Source: Nitrospirillum amazonense (GTDB taxonomy: Bacteria; Pseudomonadota; Alphaproteobacteria; Azospirillales; Azospirillaceae). From it: a stretch of DNA of 64,000 bases. This document shows, in pieces, positions 10,377-18,927 of this stretch. Both the position numbers and the translations under genes were made by a program. The stretch is from assembly GCF_007828045.1 (NCBI RefSeq), contig NZ_VITN01000009.1, positions 1-64,000 on the forward strand, in the 5' to 3' direction. The first letter of the stretch is position 1. The number at the start of each line of letters is the position of its first letter. Below the pieces are notes generated by a model. That model ran no database searches. It was not told the origin of the DNA and was given only the letters and a program-made list of their open reading frames with translations.

Positions 10377-13004
10377 TCAGGGCACCTCCACCAAGGTCCG
10401 CAGAATGCTGAAAGGATGGTCACCGGGCGGCGCGGGCTGGGGTGCCAGCGCCGCCTTCTTGCCAGGCTTGGGCGCCGCAGGCGCCGGGTCGGGCTTGGCC
10501 GCCGCGGGTGCCGGAGCAGGTTTAGGCCGCCGTCGCAGCCAGGGGGCCGGCTCCCCCTCCGCCTTGGGCTGCCCCAAACGGTAGCCCAGCGCGGACATCA
10601 GGGACGGCACCTCCGCCCGGGGTACGCCCAGGCTCAGCACCAAATCATCCACGGCGACCAGCGGCCCGGCCTTGGCCCGGCCTGCCAGGGATTTCTCCAG
10701 CCGGTCCACCATGTCGATGCGCAGGGCGCGGGATCCCAAGGGGACGTAGCCAATGGCAGCCAGGAAGTCCGGCGGCAGGTCGCCGACGGCCAAGGTCACG
10801 CGCCCGGGTGGCGGCACGGCCATGGGCGTGGCGTGCGCCACCGACCACAGCAGCCCGCGCAAGGCCACCGCGACAGGCCGCGTCAGCGCCGTCAGGAACA
10901 CCTGGCTGAAGCCCAGGCGCAAGCCCAGGGCCGCCAGGCGCCGCCGATCCTCCTTCGTCAGGGTGGCGATCAGGGGCTCCAGCGCCGCGCGCGGCAGGCC
11001 ACCCAGCGCCTCCGCCACCTGGAAGGCGATGCCCCGGCCGGCGCCGGAAAGCTCCCCACCCCGCGCCGCAGCGGCCAGCGCGGTGAGAGGCGACAGCACG
11101 CGGGCCACGTGCGCCTCCACCCAGCGGGCCAGTCGCGCCCGCACCGGTTCGCGCTGGCCGGTCTGCAGGAAATCGTCCCCCACCAGGCGCACCAGGGGGG
11201 CCAGCGGCGTGGGCCCCGGCGCCAGCACGCCGATGACGGCGCCATCCCAGCTCAGCTCCCCCCCGCCGTCCAGGGTGATGGCGGCGTCGGGTGCCGCCTC
11301 CAGCGCCCGCACCCGCTGGGCGATGACGTCGCCCAGGGCGCGGCGGGCAGCGGTGGTGATGGCCTTGGCGTCGGCCGCCGGCACGTCGGCATCCAACTGG
11401 AAGGCCACGCCGTGCAGCCGGCCCACCGGGTGGCCTTCCACCAGCACGCGGCCGTCGCGGTCCACCGCCCCCATCAGGTCGCGCCCATCGGCCAGGCGCT
11501 TCACCAGGCCGGCCGACCGCTTGTCGACGAAGCGCTGGGTCAGGCGCTCATGCAGGGCGTCGGACAACCGGTCCTCGATAGCGCGGGTGCGCTCCTGCCA
11601 ATGCACCGCATCGTCCAGCCAGCCGGGGCGGTGGGAGATGTAGGTCCAGGTGCGGATATGGGCGATGCGCGACACCAGGGTGTCGATGTCGCCCTCCCCC
11701 CGGTCCAGGCGGGCCACCTGGGCCGCCACCCAGTCCAGCGGCAGGGTGCCGGCGGGTCCGTCGCGCAGATACTTGAAGATTTGGGACAAAAGGCGGGTAT
11801 GGGCGTCGGACAGCACCTTGCGGAAGTCCGGAATCTGGCAGACCTCCCACAACAGGCGCACGGCCAGGGGATTGTTGGCCAGACGCATGAGGTCGGCGTC
11901 CTGCGCCAGGGCCTGCAAGGCCAGATGGTCGTCCGCTTCCCGCGCGCGGATCAGCACAGGCGACGGCGGCCGTTCCTCCAGCGCGCGCAGCAGGGCCTGG
12001 GGGCTGCGGAAATCCAGATCGACGTTGCGCCACATCAGGGTCTTCAACGTCTCGAACTTATGGTTCTCCACCGCGTCGATCAGTTCGGGATCCAGCGATG
12101 GCGCCTCATCCGTCGTGCCGAAGGTGCCATCGGTCAGGTGGCGGCCGGCACGGCCGGCGATCTGCGCCACCTCCGGCGCGCGCAGGCGGCGCGGTTGCTG
12201 GCCGTCGAACTTCGACAGGCGGGCGAAGGCCACATGGTCGACATCCATATTCAGGCCCATGCCGATGGCGTCGGTCGCCACCAGGTAATCCACCGCCCCT
12301 TCCTGATAGAGCTGCACCTGGGCGTTACGGGTGCGGGGGCTGAGGGCGCCCAGCACCACCGCCGTGCCGCCGCGCGTGCGGCGCAGCAGCTCCGCCAGGC
12401 CGTAGACGTCGGCGGCGGAGAAGGCCACCACGGCGGCGCGGGGCGGCAGCTTGGTCAGCTTCTTGTGCCCGCTGTAGGTCAGGCTGGAGAAGCGGGGCCG
12501 CGACACGAACTCCGCCTTGGGGATCAGCTTCTGCAGCAGCGGCTTGATGGTGTCGGAACCGAGGAACATCGTCTCCTCCGTCCCGCGCGCGTGCAGCAGG
12601 CGATCAGTGAAGATGTGCCCGCGCTCCGGATCGGCGGCCAGCTGGATCTCGTCCACCGCCAGGAACTGTGCCACATGGTCCAGCGGCATGGACTCGACGG
12701 TGCAGATCCAATAGCGGGCACCGGGGGGGATGATCTTTTCCTCCCCCGTCACCAGGGCCACCTGGCCCGCCCCCTTGGCCCTGACCACCTTGTCGTAGTT
12801 TTCCCGCGCCAGCAGGCGCAGGGGGAAGCCCATCATGCCGCTGGCGTGCGCCAGCATGCGTTCCATGGCCAGGTAGGTCTTGCCGGTGTTGGTCGGCCCC
12901 AGCACCGCCACCACCCGCCCGCCCGGCAAGGCGCCCACGCTGTCGGCGGCCCGCCGCGGAGCGGGCAGGGCGGAGGCTGGAGAGAGGCGGGGACGGTCGC
13001 TCAT
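10377..13004 (-). CDS. Suv3-like superfamily 2 RNA helicase
   Basis: 875 residues. Motif I is GPTNTGKT (36-43), motif II is VDEIQLA (DEIQ near 118-121), and motif VI is QIAGRAGRH. Together with the SRPRFSSLTYSG region these place it with the mitochondrial Suv3/bacterial MgpS-like helicases linked to RNA turnover. The long C-terminal half has no catalytic motif and ends in a Pro/Ala/Lys-rich tail of about 60 residues. The ATG at 13004 begins the conserved region directly; the open frame continues upstream but would read through unrelated DNA. Its partner nuclease is not in this window. Confidence 0.9.
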   Translation of the reverse strand: MSDRPRLSPASALPAPRRAADSVGALPGGRVVAVLGPTNTGKTYLAMERMLAHASGMMGFPLRLLARENYDKVVRAKGAGQVALVTGEEKIIPPGARYWICTVESMPLDHVAQFLAVDEIQLAADPERGHIFTDRLLHARGTEETMFLGSDTIKPLLQKLIPKAEFVSRPRFSSLTYSGHKKLTKLPPRAAVVAFSAADVYGLAELLRRTRGGTAVVLGALSPRTRNAQVQLYQEGAVDYLVATDAIGMGLNMDVDHVAFARLSKFDGQQPRRLRAPEVAQIAGRAGRHLTDGTFGTTDEAPSLDPELIDAVENHKFETLKTLMWRNVDLDFRSPQALLRALEERPPSPVLIRAREADDHLALQALAQDADLMRLANNPLAVRLLWEVCQIPDFRKVLSDAHTRLLSQIFKYLRDGPAGTLPLDWVAAQVARLDRGEGDIDTLVSRIAHIRTWTYISHRPGWLDDAVHWQERTRAIEDRLSDALHERLTQRFVDKRSAGLVKRLADGRDLMGAVDRDGRVLVEGHPVGRLHGVAFQLDADVPAADAKAITTAARRALGDVIAQRVRALEAAPDAAITLDGGGELSWDGAVIGVLAPGPTPLAPLVRLVGDDFLQTGQREPVRARLARWVEAHVARVLSPLTALAAAARGGELSGAGRGIAFQVAEALGGLPRAALEPLIATLTKEDRRRLAALGLRLGFSQVFLTALTRPVAVALRGLLWSVAHATPMAVPPPGRVTLAVGDLPPDFLAAIGYVPLGSRALRIDMVDRLEKSLAGRAKAGPLVAVDDLVLSLGVPRAEVPSLMSALGYRLGQPKAEGEPAPWLRRRPKPAPAPAAAKPDPAPAAPKPGKKAALAPQPAPPGDHPFSILRTLVEVP

Positions 13005-13268
13005 GACACTCAGTGTTGGGGCGGCGGCCCCCAAAAACAAGACGCCGTGTTTGGGGGGCCCACCCATGAACCCCACCGGACGGCGGCGGTTCCGAAGTGG
13101 ACCCCGGTTCGGCCGCGGCCAAGTGGCCCTGGAAAAACCCCGCCCCCAATGCGGACATAATGCGGGGCCATCCTTATATAGGGTGCCGGGCCGACAGGCA
13201 CGCCGCTTGATTCCGGCCAATACTCCCGTATCACCTAGGCGCAACACCGTTCCCTTGAAGGCCCGTCC

Positions 13269-14657
13269 ATGCCCGTCCGCCCCCGTCTCGCCGCCCTGTC
13301 GCTGATCCCCCTGCTGCTGGGCACCTCTGCCCTGGCGGCGCCCGTGACGCAGGAAGGTGCGGACAAGCTGGCCCGGCTGGCAGAACAGCAGCTGACCAAA
13401 CCCGCCAACCCGCACAAGGACGGCAGCCTGCGCCTGACCCTGAACGGCCACGCCAGCGCCACGCGCGAGGGGGATCATTACCGTCTGAACCTGCCGGGCG
13501 CGCAACTGCACTTGGGCGATGACAGCGTGTTGGACCTGGGCACCCTGGTGCTGGCGGTCACCCCCACGGCCGACGGCCACTGGGACGCCACCGGCGCCCT
13601 GCCCAGCCCCATGGGCGTGTTCGACGGCCAGGGCATGCGCATCGGCGAGGTACGCCTGGGCAGCCAGAGCCTGCACGCCCGCTGGACCCCCGACTTCCAG
13701 ACGGTGGACCTGCTGGACGCCAAGGCGGGCGACATCCGTTTCATCCCCCGCCCCGGCCACGGCGCCGTGTCCATGGACGCCCTGACCGTGCGCTTCATGC
13801 CCGAGGACGAGGCGCGCGGGCGGTGGAGCGGCCCGCTGCGGATAGAGGTGAACAAGCTGGAAACCAGGACGCCGGAAGGTGCCGAGGAAACCCGGCTGCT
13901 GCGCGGCCTGCTGGCCATCGACGTCACGGATTTCAACATGGCCCAGGGCGCCTTGCTGCGCGTGGGCGGCGGCACGGATCAAGGGCCCGCCGGCGCCGTG
14001 CTGTCGCGCATGAAGGGCACCCTCAGCCTGGACGGCTATGCCAGCCACGACGACGAGGGCCATCCCTATTCCCTGAAGACCCTGAACGCCGCCGTCACCG
14101 CCGACAACATGGACGGCGACCATGGCGTGCTGTCGCTGGACTACAGCCACCGGGGCCTGGTCAAGCCGGCCGTCAACGGCCAGGCCGACCCCATCCCGGA
14201 AAAGGGCGACCTGCACCTGAAGATCACCGACCTGCCGGCGCGCACCCTGGCGGAAGCCGACTGGAACACACTGCCGCCGGACGCCAAGCACCGCAACCGC
14301 GCCATCAAGGACCGCACGCTGGCCGCCCTGGGCCAGGCCGGCAGCCACTTGACCATCGACAAGCTGGACTTTCAGGCGCCCGACGCGGCCCTGGTGGGCA
14401 ACGCGGCCCTGGTGTTCGACGCCGCCAACCCGCGCGGCCTGACCGGCACCCTGTCGCTGCTGATGCGCGGCTTGGACCACCTGCCGGCCAACGGCGTGGG
14501 CAACGGCGCCATGCTGGGCTTCTTCGCCCTGCAGTCCATGGGCGCGCCGGAGAACCAGGGCCGCCGCTTCAGCCTGGATTTCCGCCCCGATGGCCATGTG
14601 AAGCTGAACGGCAGCGACGTCACCCTGCTGATGACCGGCCTGGCCAAGCTTCCCTGA
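13269..14657 (+). CDS. Exported protein of unknown function
   Basis: 462 residues with a clear signal peptide (1-23, cleaved after ALAA). The rest is soluble, with alternating beta-type segments (for example GSLRLTLNGHAS and GDLHLKITDLPA) and a final ALVFDAANPRGLTGTLSL segment. This pattern recalls large beta-rich periplasmic proteins such as the DUF2125 or AsmA-like families, but I cannot assign one with confidence. The start at 13269 has GAAGG 8 nt upstream. A 101-bp cruciform-forming inverted repeat follows it. Confidence 0.75.
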   Translation: MPVRPRLAALSLIPLLLGTSALAAPVTQEGADKLARLAEQQLTKPANPHKDGSLRLTLNGHASATREGDHYRLNLPGAQLHLGDDSVLDLGTLVLAVTPTADGHWDATGALPSPMGVFDGQGMRIGEVRLGSQSLHARWTPDFQTVDLLDAKAGDIRFIPRPGHGAVSMDALTVRFMPEDEARGRWSGPLRIEVNKLETRTPEGAEETRLLRGLLAIDVTDFNMAQGALLRVGGGTDQGPAGAVLSRMKGTLSLDGYASHDDEGHPYSLKTLNAAVTADNMDGDHGVLSLDYSHRGLVKPAVNGQADPIPEKGDLHLKITDLPARTLAEADWNTLPPDAKHRNRAIKDRTLAALGQAGSHLTIDKLDFQAPDAALVGNAALVFDAANPRGLTGTLSLLMRGLDHLPANGVGNGAMLGFFALQSMGAPENQGRRFSLDFRPDGHVKLNGSDVTLLMTGLAKLP

Positions 14658-14720
14658 AGGCCGCTCCCCAGGGTGCGGGGCCCGACCTGCCACTGACATA
14701 AAAAATACACTTCCCTTTCA

Positions 14721-14821
14721 GGGCGCCGCTTCCATAACTCCTGTCCAGCCCGAAGGGGGACAGGGGCCGGCCCGGGCAAAGCCCAGGGAAGGGCTGGGCA
14801 AGAGTCATGGAAGCGGCGCCC
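14721..14821. repeat. 101-bp nested inverted repeat (cruciform)
   Basis: The 20-bp outer arms at 14721-14740 and 14802-14821 are complementary at 19 of 20 positions (GGGCGCCGCTTCCAT, then AACTC opposite GACTC). Inside lie CCTGTCC/GGACAGG (14740-14764) and GCCCAG/CTGGGC (14781-14799) hairpins, so the whole can fold as a multi-branched structure. It ends 16 bp before the next gene. It may be a terminator, a structured RNA or a MITE-like element. Confidence 0.8.
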
Positions 14822-14837
14822 AAAAGAAAGAAACGAA

Positions 14838-15848
14838 GTGGCGGAAATCGATATTTCCATCGTCGTCGTGGCGGTGAGCTCGTTCCTGTTCGCGCTGGGC
14901 TGCGGGATTTTCTTCCATGACAACCCCGTCTGGAAGTGGATCGACATCGTCTACTATTCCCTCAGCGTCTTCGGCGTGATCCTGCTGTTCGTGTCGGAAG
15001 ATCTGAACCGCGCCATGCTGCGCATCCAGGAGAAGGAGCGGGAGATTGAGCGGCACTGGGCCTCGGCCTTTCCCGGCGCCGGCACGGGCGTGCCCGCCAT
15101 ACCGGTGCTGCCCGCCTCCTCCCCCGATCATTGGCGGGCAAGCTACGAGGCGCTGAAGGCGGAGCAGGATTTGGGCGAACTGTGCCGCCAGGCGCCCAGC
15201 CTGGACTGCGCCCCCCACACCAGCCACGCCAGCTTCATCAAGCGCGACTTCCAGCAGTTCGACCCCGGCACCATGGCGGTTCCCGCCGACCGCGCGCGCA
15301 AGGAGGAAGACTTCTGCCAGCGCGCCTATCAGCTGGTGGACCATCTGGCGCTGAACAGCGGTGTGGGCACGGACGACTATGCCCTGGTGAAGCAGCGGCT
15401 GCTGGCGATGGAGCGCAACGAGGCCTCCGCCCTGGAAACCGCCGCGCTGGCGGAGGCGATCGGCACCAGCCACGACCGCATCCTGTCCGCCGTGCCGACG
15501 GAAAAGTACGCCGCTATGGAAAAGCTGCTGGGCACCGAAGGGGAATTCGCGGAGGAGCTGTTCACCCTGCTGTCCTTCTGCGCCACCCGCCCAGCCGACG
15601 CCATCGCCAAGCAGCGGCATATCGACCTGCTGCAGTCGATCCAGGAAACCCGCCACCAGACCCCACCGGAGGTGCAGCAGGCCATCCGTGAGGCGGAGCA
15701 GATGGCCTCGGCCAGCCTGCCGCAACGGGTGTCGCGCTTCATTCGCCTGAACCTGTGGCCCTTCATCCTGACGCTGGCCCTGGCCGGCAAGTTCGGCAAG
15801 GCGGTGTCCGGCTTCGGCGGCCTGCGGCGCCTGCGCGTCGCGCCCTAA
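14838..15848 (+). CDS. Membrane protein of unknown function, two to three TM segments
   Basis: 336 residues. Two transmembrane helices lie near the N-terminus (about 6-27 and 33-52), then a charged helix (NRAMLRIQEKEREIERHW) and a large helical region. A hydrophobic segment with basic ends lies near the C-terminus (about 304-322, RLNLWPFILTLALAGKFGK). I recognise no family. The GTG start follows an AAGAAAG-rich stretch just after the cruciform. The 3' end overlaps the convergent methyltransferase by 4 bp. Confidence 0.7.
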   Translation: MAEIDISIVVVAVSSFLFALGCGIFFHDNPVWKWIDIVYYSLSVFGVILLFVSEDLNRAMLRIQEKEREIERHWASAFPGAGTGVPAIPVLPASSPDHWRASYEALKAEQDLGELCRQAPSLDCAPHTSHASFIKRDFQQFDPGTMAVPADRARKEEDFCQRAYQLVDHLALNSGVGTDDYALVKQRLLAMERNEASALETAALAEAIGTSHDRILSAVPTEKYAAMEKLLGTEGEFAEELFTLLSFCATRPADAIAKQRHIDLLQSIQETRHQTPPEVQQAIREAEQMASASLPQRVSRFIRLNLWPFILTLALAGKFGKAVSGFGGLRRLRVAP

Positions 15849-16552
15849 CCCTCAACCATAGGCACGAAGGCGACCGCCAGCAGTGGCCGCTCCCGCACTT
15901 GGCCGTCCCGTCCCTTTTCCACCAGGCACAATTGCTGCGCACCCCCTGCCGGCCCCACCGGCAGCAGCAGGCGCCCGCCCGGCCGCAGTTGGTCCACCAA
16001 TGCCGGCGGCACGCTGGGCGCGGCGCAGGCGGCCAGGATGGCATCGAACGGCGCCGCGTCCGGCCAGCCGCCATGGCCGTCCCCCACGCGCAGGGTGACG
16101 TTCCTGATCCCCAGGGCCGCCAGCCGGCCCTCCGCATCCCGCGCCAGGTCGGCGATGACTTCCAGCCCGAAGACCGTGGCGCCCAGGTGGGCCAGCAGCG
16201 CTGTCTGGTAGCCGGAGCCGACCCCGACCTCCAGCACCCGGTTGCCGGGCTGGACATCCAGCAGCTCCGTCATCAAGGCCACCAGGGAGGGCTGGGACAG
16301 GGTCTGGCCCGCCCCCAGGGGCAGCACCTGGTCATGATAGGCGTAAGGGGCCTGGTCCGCCGGGGTGAACAGCTCGCGCGGCGTGGCCAACAGGGCGGCG
16401 GCCACGCGCGGGCTCAAGGCCGGCAGGCCCAAGGGCCGGTCCAGACGCATGCGCCGGGCGATGGCGGCCACCAGGGCCTCGCGCTCATCCTGGCGGGCCG
16501 CCAGGCCCACCGCCGCGCCGCCGGCACCGGACTTTCCGAACCATGCCATCAC
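15845..16552 (-). CDS. pcm: Protein-L-isoaspartate O-methyltransferase family
   Basis: 235 residues. The family signatures are visible: the N-terminal helical cap, LGAGQTLSQPSLVALMTELL (substrate loop), the SAM-binding VLEVGVGSGYQTALLA, and LRPGGRLLLPVG. The enzyme methylates abnormal L-isoaspartyl residues so that they can reset to aspartate. The Asn/Ser region after motif I differs slightly from the classical enzyme, so a related PCMT-like methyltransferase remains possible. Its start region is divergent from htpG. Confidence 0.85.
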   Translation of the reverse strand: MMAWFGKSGAGGAAVGLAARQDEREALVAAIARRMRLDRPLGLPALSPRVAAALLATPRELFTPADQAPYAYHDQVLPLGAGQTLSQPSLVALMTELLDVQPGNRVLEVGVGSGYQTALLAHLGATVFGLEVIADLARDAEGRLAALGIRNVTLRVGDGHGGWPDAAPFDAILAACAAPSVPPALVDQLRPGGRLLLPVGPAGGAQQLCLVEKGRDGQVRERPLLAVAFVPMVEG

Positions 16553-16603
16553 CCTACCCCCGTAGCGGTCATGCCGGAATCAGGCCCTGCCCCAACGGAG
16601 GGG

Positions 16604-16632
16604 CTTGCGTCCGTCGCGCCCGCCCCTCATAT
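16604..16632 (+). promoter_or_regulatory. Sigma-32-type heat-shock promoter of htpG
   Basis: CTTGCG (16604-16609), a 15-nt spacer and CCTCATAT (16625-16632). One base differs from the clpB element and the spacing is the same. The predicted leader is about 100 nt. Confidence 0.6.
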
Positions 16633-16737
16633 CGGGGCGCGACGGCCGGCCCATCCATGGGCGGCGCGTCGGAGCCAGGTTCACCAATTCGGCGGCGCCA
16701 CGATCGGGCCGCCCAGAAAAGAGGACGGAACACGCCC

Positions 16738-18630
16738 ATGAGTGAGGAAAAACTCAGCTTCCAGGCCGAAGTTTCCCGGCTGCTGGATATCGTCGCGCAT
16801 TCGCTCTATTCGGAAAAGGAGGTCTTCCTGCGGGAGCTGATCTCCAACGCCTCGGACGCCTGCGACAAGCTGCGCTACGCCTCCCTGACCCAGCCGGACC
16901 TGACGGCCGGGGACGCCAACTTCCGCATCACCCTGACGCCGGACACGGCCGCCCGCACCCTGACCATCGCCGACAACGGCATCGGCATGAACCGGGACGA
17001 CCTGGTGGAAAACCTGGGCACCATCGCCCGCTCCGGCACCGCCAACTTCATGGCCGCCCTCTCCCAGAAGGCCGAGGCCAAGAAGGAGGGCGAGAAGGAC
17101 GTGTCGCTGATCGGCCAGTTCGGTGTGGGCTTCTATTCCGCCTTCATGGTGGCGGGCGAGGTCGAGGTCTATTCGCGCAAGGCCGGTGAAACCCAGGGCT
17201 GGCGCTGGACCTCGGACGGCAAGGGCTCGTTCACCGTGGGCGAGAGCGACGACGCCCCGGCGCGCGGCAGCCGCATCGTGCTGCACCTGCGCGACGGCGA
17301 GGACGACTACCTGCAGACCTACCGCCTGCAGAGCATCGTCAAGAAGTACAGCGACCACATCAGCATCCCCGTGCTGGTGGGCGACGACGAGAAGCCGGCC
17401 AACGCCGCCTCCGCCCTGTGGACCCGGCCCAAGAGCGAGATCACGGCCGAGCAGTACAAGGAATTCTACCATCACGTCGGCCACGCCTTCGACGATCCCT
17501 GGCTGACCCTGCATTGGCGGGCGGAAGGCGTGCTGGAATACACCAACCTGCTGTTCATCCCCGAGGCCAAGCCCTTCGACCTGTTCGAGCCGGAGCGTAA
17601 GCACCGGGTGAAGCTGTACGTCCGCCGCGTCTTCATCACCGAGGGCCCGGAAGGCTTGATCCCGGCCTACCTGCGCTTCCTGCGCGGCGTGGTGGACAGT
17701 GAGGACCTGCCGCTGAACGTCAGCCGCGAGATGCTGCAGCACAACCCCATGCTGGCCAAGATGCGCACCGGCATCGCCAAGCGCGTGCTGGGCGACCTGG
17801 CCCGCAAGGCCGACGATGCCGACTCCAAGGCCGACTACGCCCGCTTCTGGGAGAACTTCGGCGCCGTGCTGAAGGAAGGCCTGTATGAGGAGCGGGAGCA
17901 GCGCGACACCCTGCTGAAGCTGCTGCGCGCCCACAGCACCCACGGCGATGAGTTGGTCAGCCTGGAAGACTATGTCGGCCGCATGAAGCCGGGCCAGGAC
18001 GCCATCTACTACATCACCGGCGAGGACAAGGCGGCATTGGCCCGCAGCCCGCACCTGGAAGGCTTCCGCGCCAAAGGTGTCGAGGTGCTGTTCCTGACCG
18101 ACGCGGTGGACGAGTTCTGGCTGCAATCCGTCACGCAGTACAAGGACCACGCCTTCAAGTCCGTCACCCGCGGCGGCGCCGACTTGGCCAACGTCACGGC
18201 CGAGGACAAGGCCGAGGAGACGCCCAAGGCGCCGGAGGACAGCGTGGCCGACCTGGTGGCGCTGGCCAAGCTGACCCTGGGCGACGCGGTCAAGGACGTG
18301 CGCACCTCTGAACGCCTGCGCGAAAGTGCCGTCTGCCTGGTGGCGGACGAAGGCGACATGGACATTCACCTGGAACGCATGCTGAAGGCCCACCGCCGCC
18401 TGGACGAGGCGTCCAAGCGCATCCTGGAGGTCAACCCCGGCCACCCGCTGATCCGCCGCCTGGCGGACCTGGCCAAGGCCAACGGCGCCGGCGGCGCCCA
18501 GGGTGAGGCCTTGGCGGATGCCGCCTGGCTGCTGCTGGACCAGGCGCGAATCCTGGAGGGTGAGCCCCTGCCGGATCCGGTGGCCTTCGGCCGCCGCCTG
18601 GCCATGTTCGTGGAGAAGGGCCTGGCCTAA
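16738..18630 (+). CDS. htpG: Molecular chaperone HtpG (bacterial Hsp90)
   Basis: 630 residues, typical for HtpG. The N-terminal GHKL ATPase (1-220) shows ELISNASDACDKLRY, ADNGIGM and GQFGVGFYSAFMV. The middle domain contains LPLNVSREMLQ and the C-terminal dimerisation domain follows. It acts as an ATP-driven homodimer in the cytoplasm on partly folded clients. The open frame extends upstream to 16543, but the ATG at 16738 begins the conserved MSEEKLSFQAEVSRLL and has GAGGA upstream. A strong terminator follows, so it is probably a single-gene unit. Confidence 0.98.
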   Translation: MSEEKLSFQAEVSRLLDIVAHSLYSEKEVFLRELISNASDACDKLRYASLTQPDLTAGDANFRITLTPDTAARTLTIADNGIGMNRDDLVENLGTIARSGTANFMAALSQKAEAKKEGEKDVSLIGQFGVGFYSAFMVAGEVEVYSRKAGETQGWRWTSDGKGSFTVGESDDAPARGSRIVLHLRDGEDDYLQTYRLQSIVKKYSDHISIPVLVGDDEKPANAASALWTRPKSEITAEQYKEFYHHVGHAFDDPWLTLHWRAEGVLEYTNLLFIPEAKPFDLFEPERKHRVKLYVRRVFITEGPEGLIPAYLRFLRGVVDSEDLPLNVSREMLQHNPMLAKMRTGIAKRVLGDLARKADDADSKADYARFWENFGAVLKEGLYEEREQRDTLLKLLRAHSTHGDELVSLEDYVGRMKPGQDAIYYITGEDKAALARSPHLEGFRAKGVEVLFLTDAVDEFWLQSVTQYKDHAFKSVTRGGADLANVTAEDKAEETPKAPEDSVADLVALAKLTLGDAVKDVRTSERLRESAVCLVADEGDMDIHLERMLKAHRRLDEASKRILEVNPGHPLIRRLADLAKANGAGGAQGEALADAAWLLLDQARILEGEPLPDPVAFGRRLAMFVEKGLA

Positions 18631-18664
18631 AAGGCCAGTCGCCTCATTTATTTACCTTCTGTTC

Positions 18665-18704
18665 ATGCCCCGCCCGGGAAACCGGCGCGGGGCATGGCGT
18701 TTTT
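18665..18704 (+). terminator. Rho-independent terminator of htpG
   Basis: ATGCCCCGC and CCGG pair with CCGG and GCGGGGCAT around a GAAA loop, followed within 4 nt by TTTTT. Confidence 0.85.
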
Positions 18705-18927
18705 GCAACGCCCGGCGGGTGTCAGGGACGCCGCGCACCGCATCGAACGGTTTCGCCCTTTTCTTGCCGCTAACTGCTGGCATAGTCCGCAACCGATCGG
18801 ACGATACGGCTGTTACCGTTGTCAGGTCGACATGCGGCTGCACAGGGGGGCACCCTTGCCGTCGTTGACATGGGTTTCCCCCGGGGGCGTCCCCGGGGTC
18901 CAAGGGCGTGAGCCAGGCGGGGTTTGC

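Noticed and set aside
10110-13160. 1016-codon plus-strand frame opposite the helicase gene
   Set aside because: Low-complexity Gln/Gly/His/Arg composition, no start signal and no domain; it shadows the helicase.
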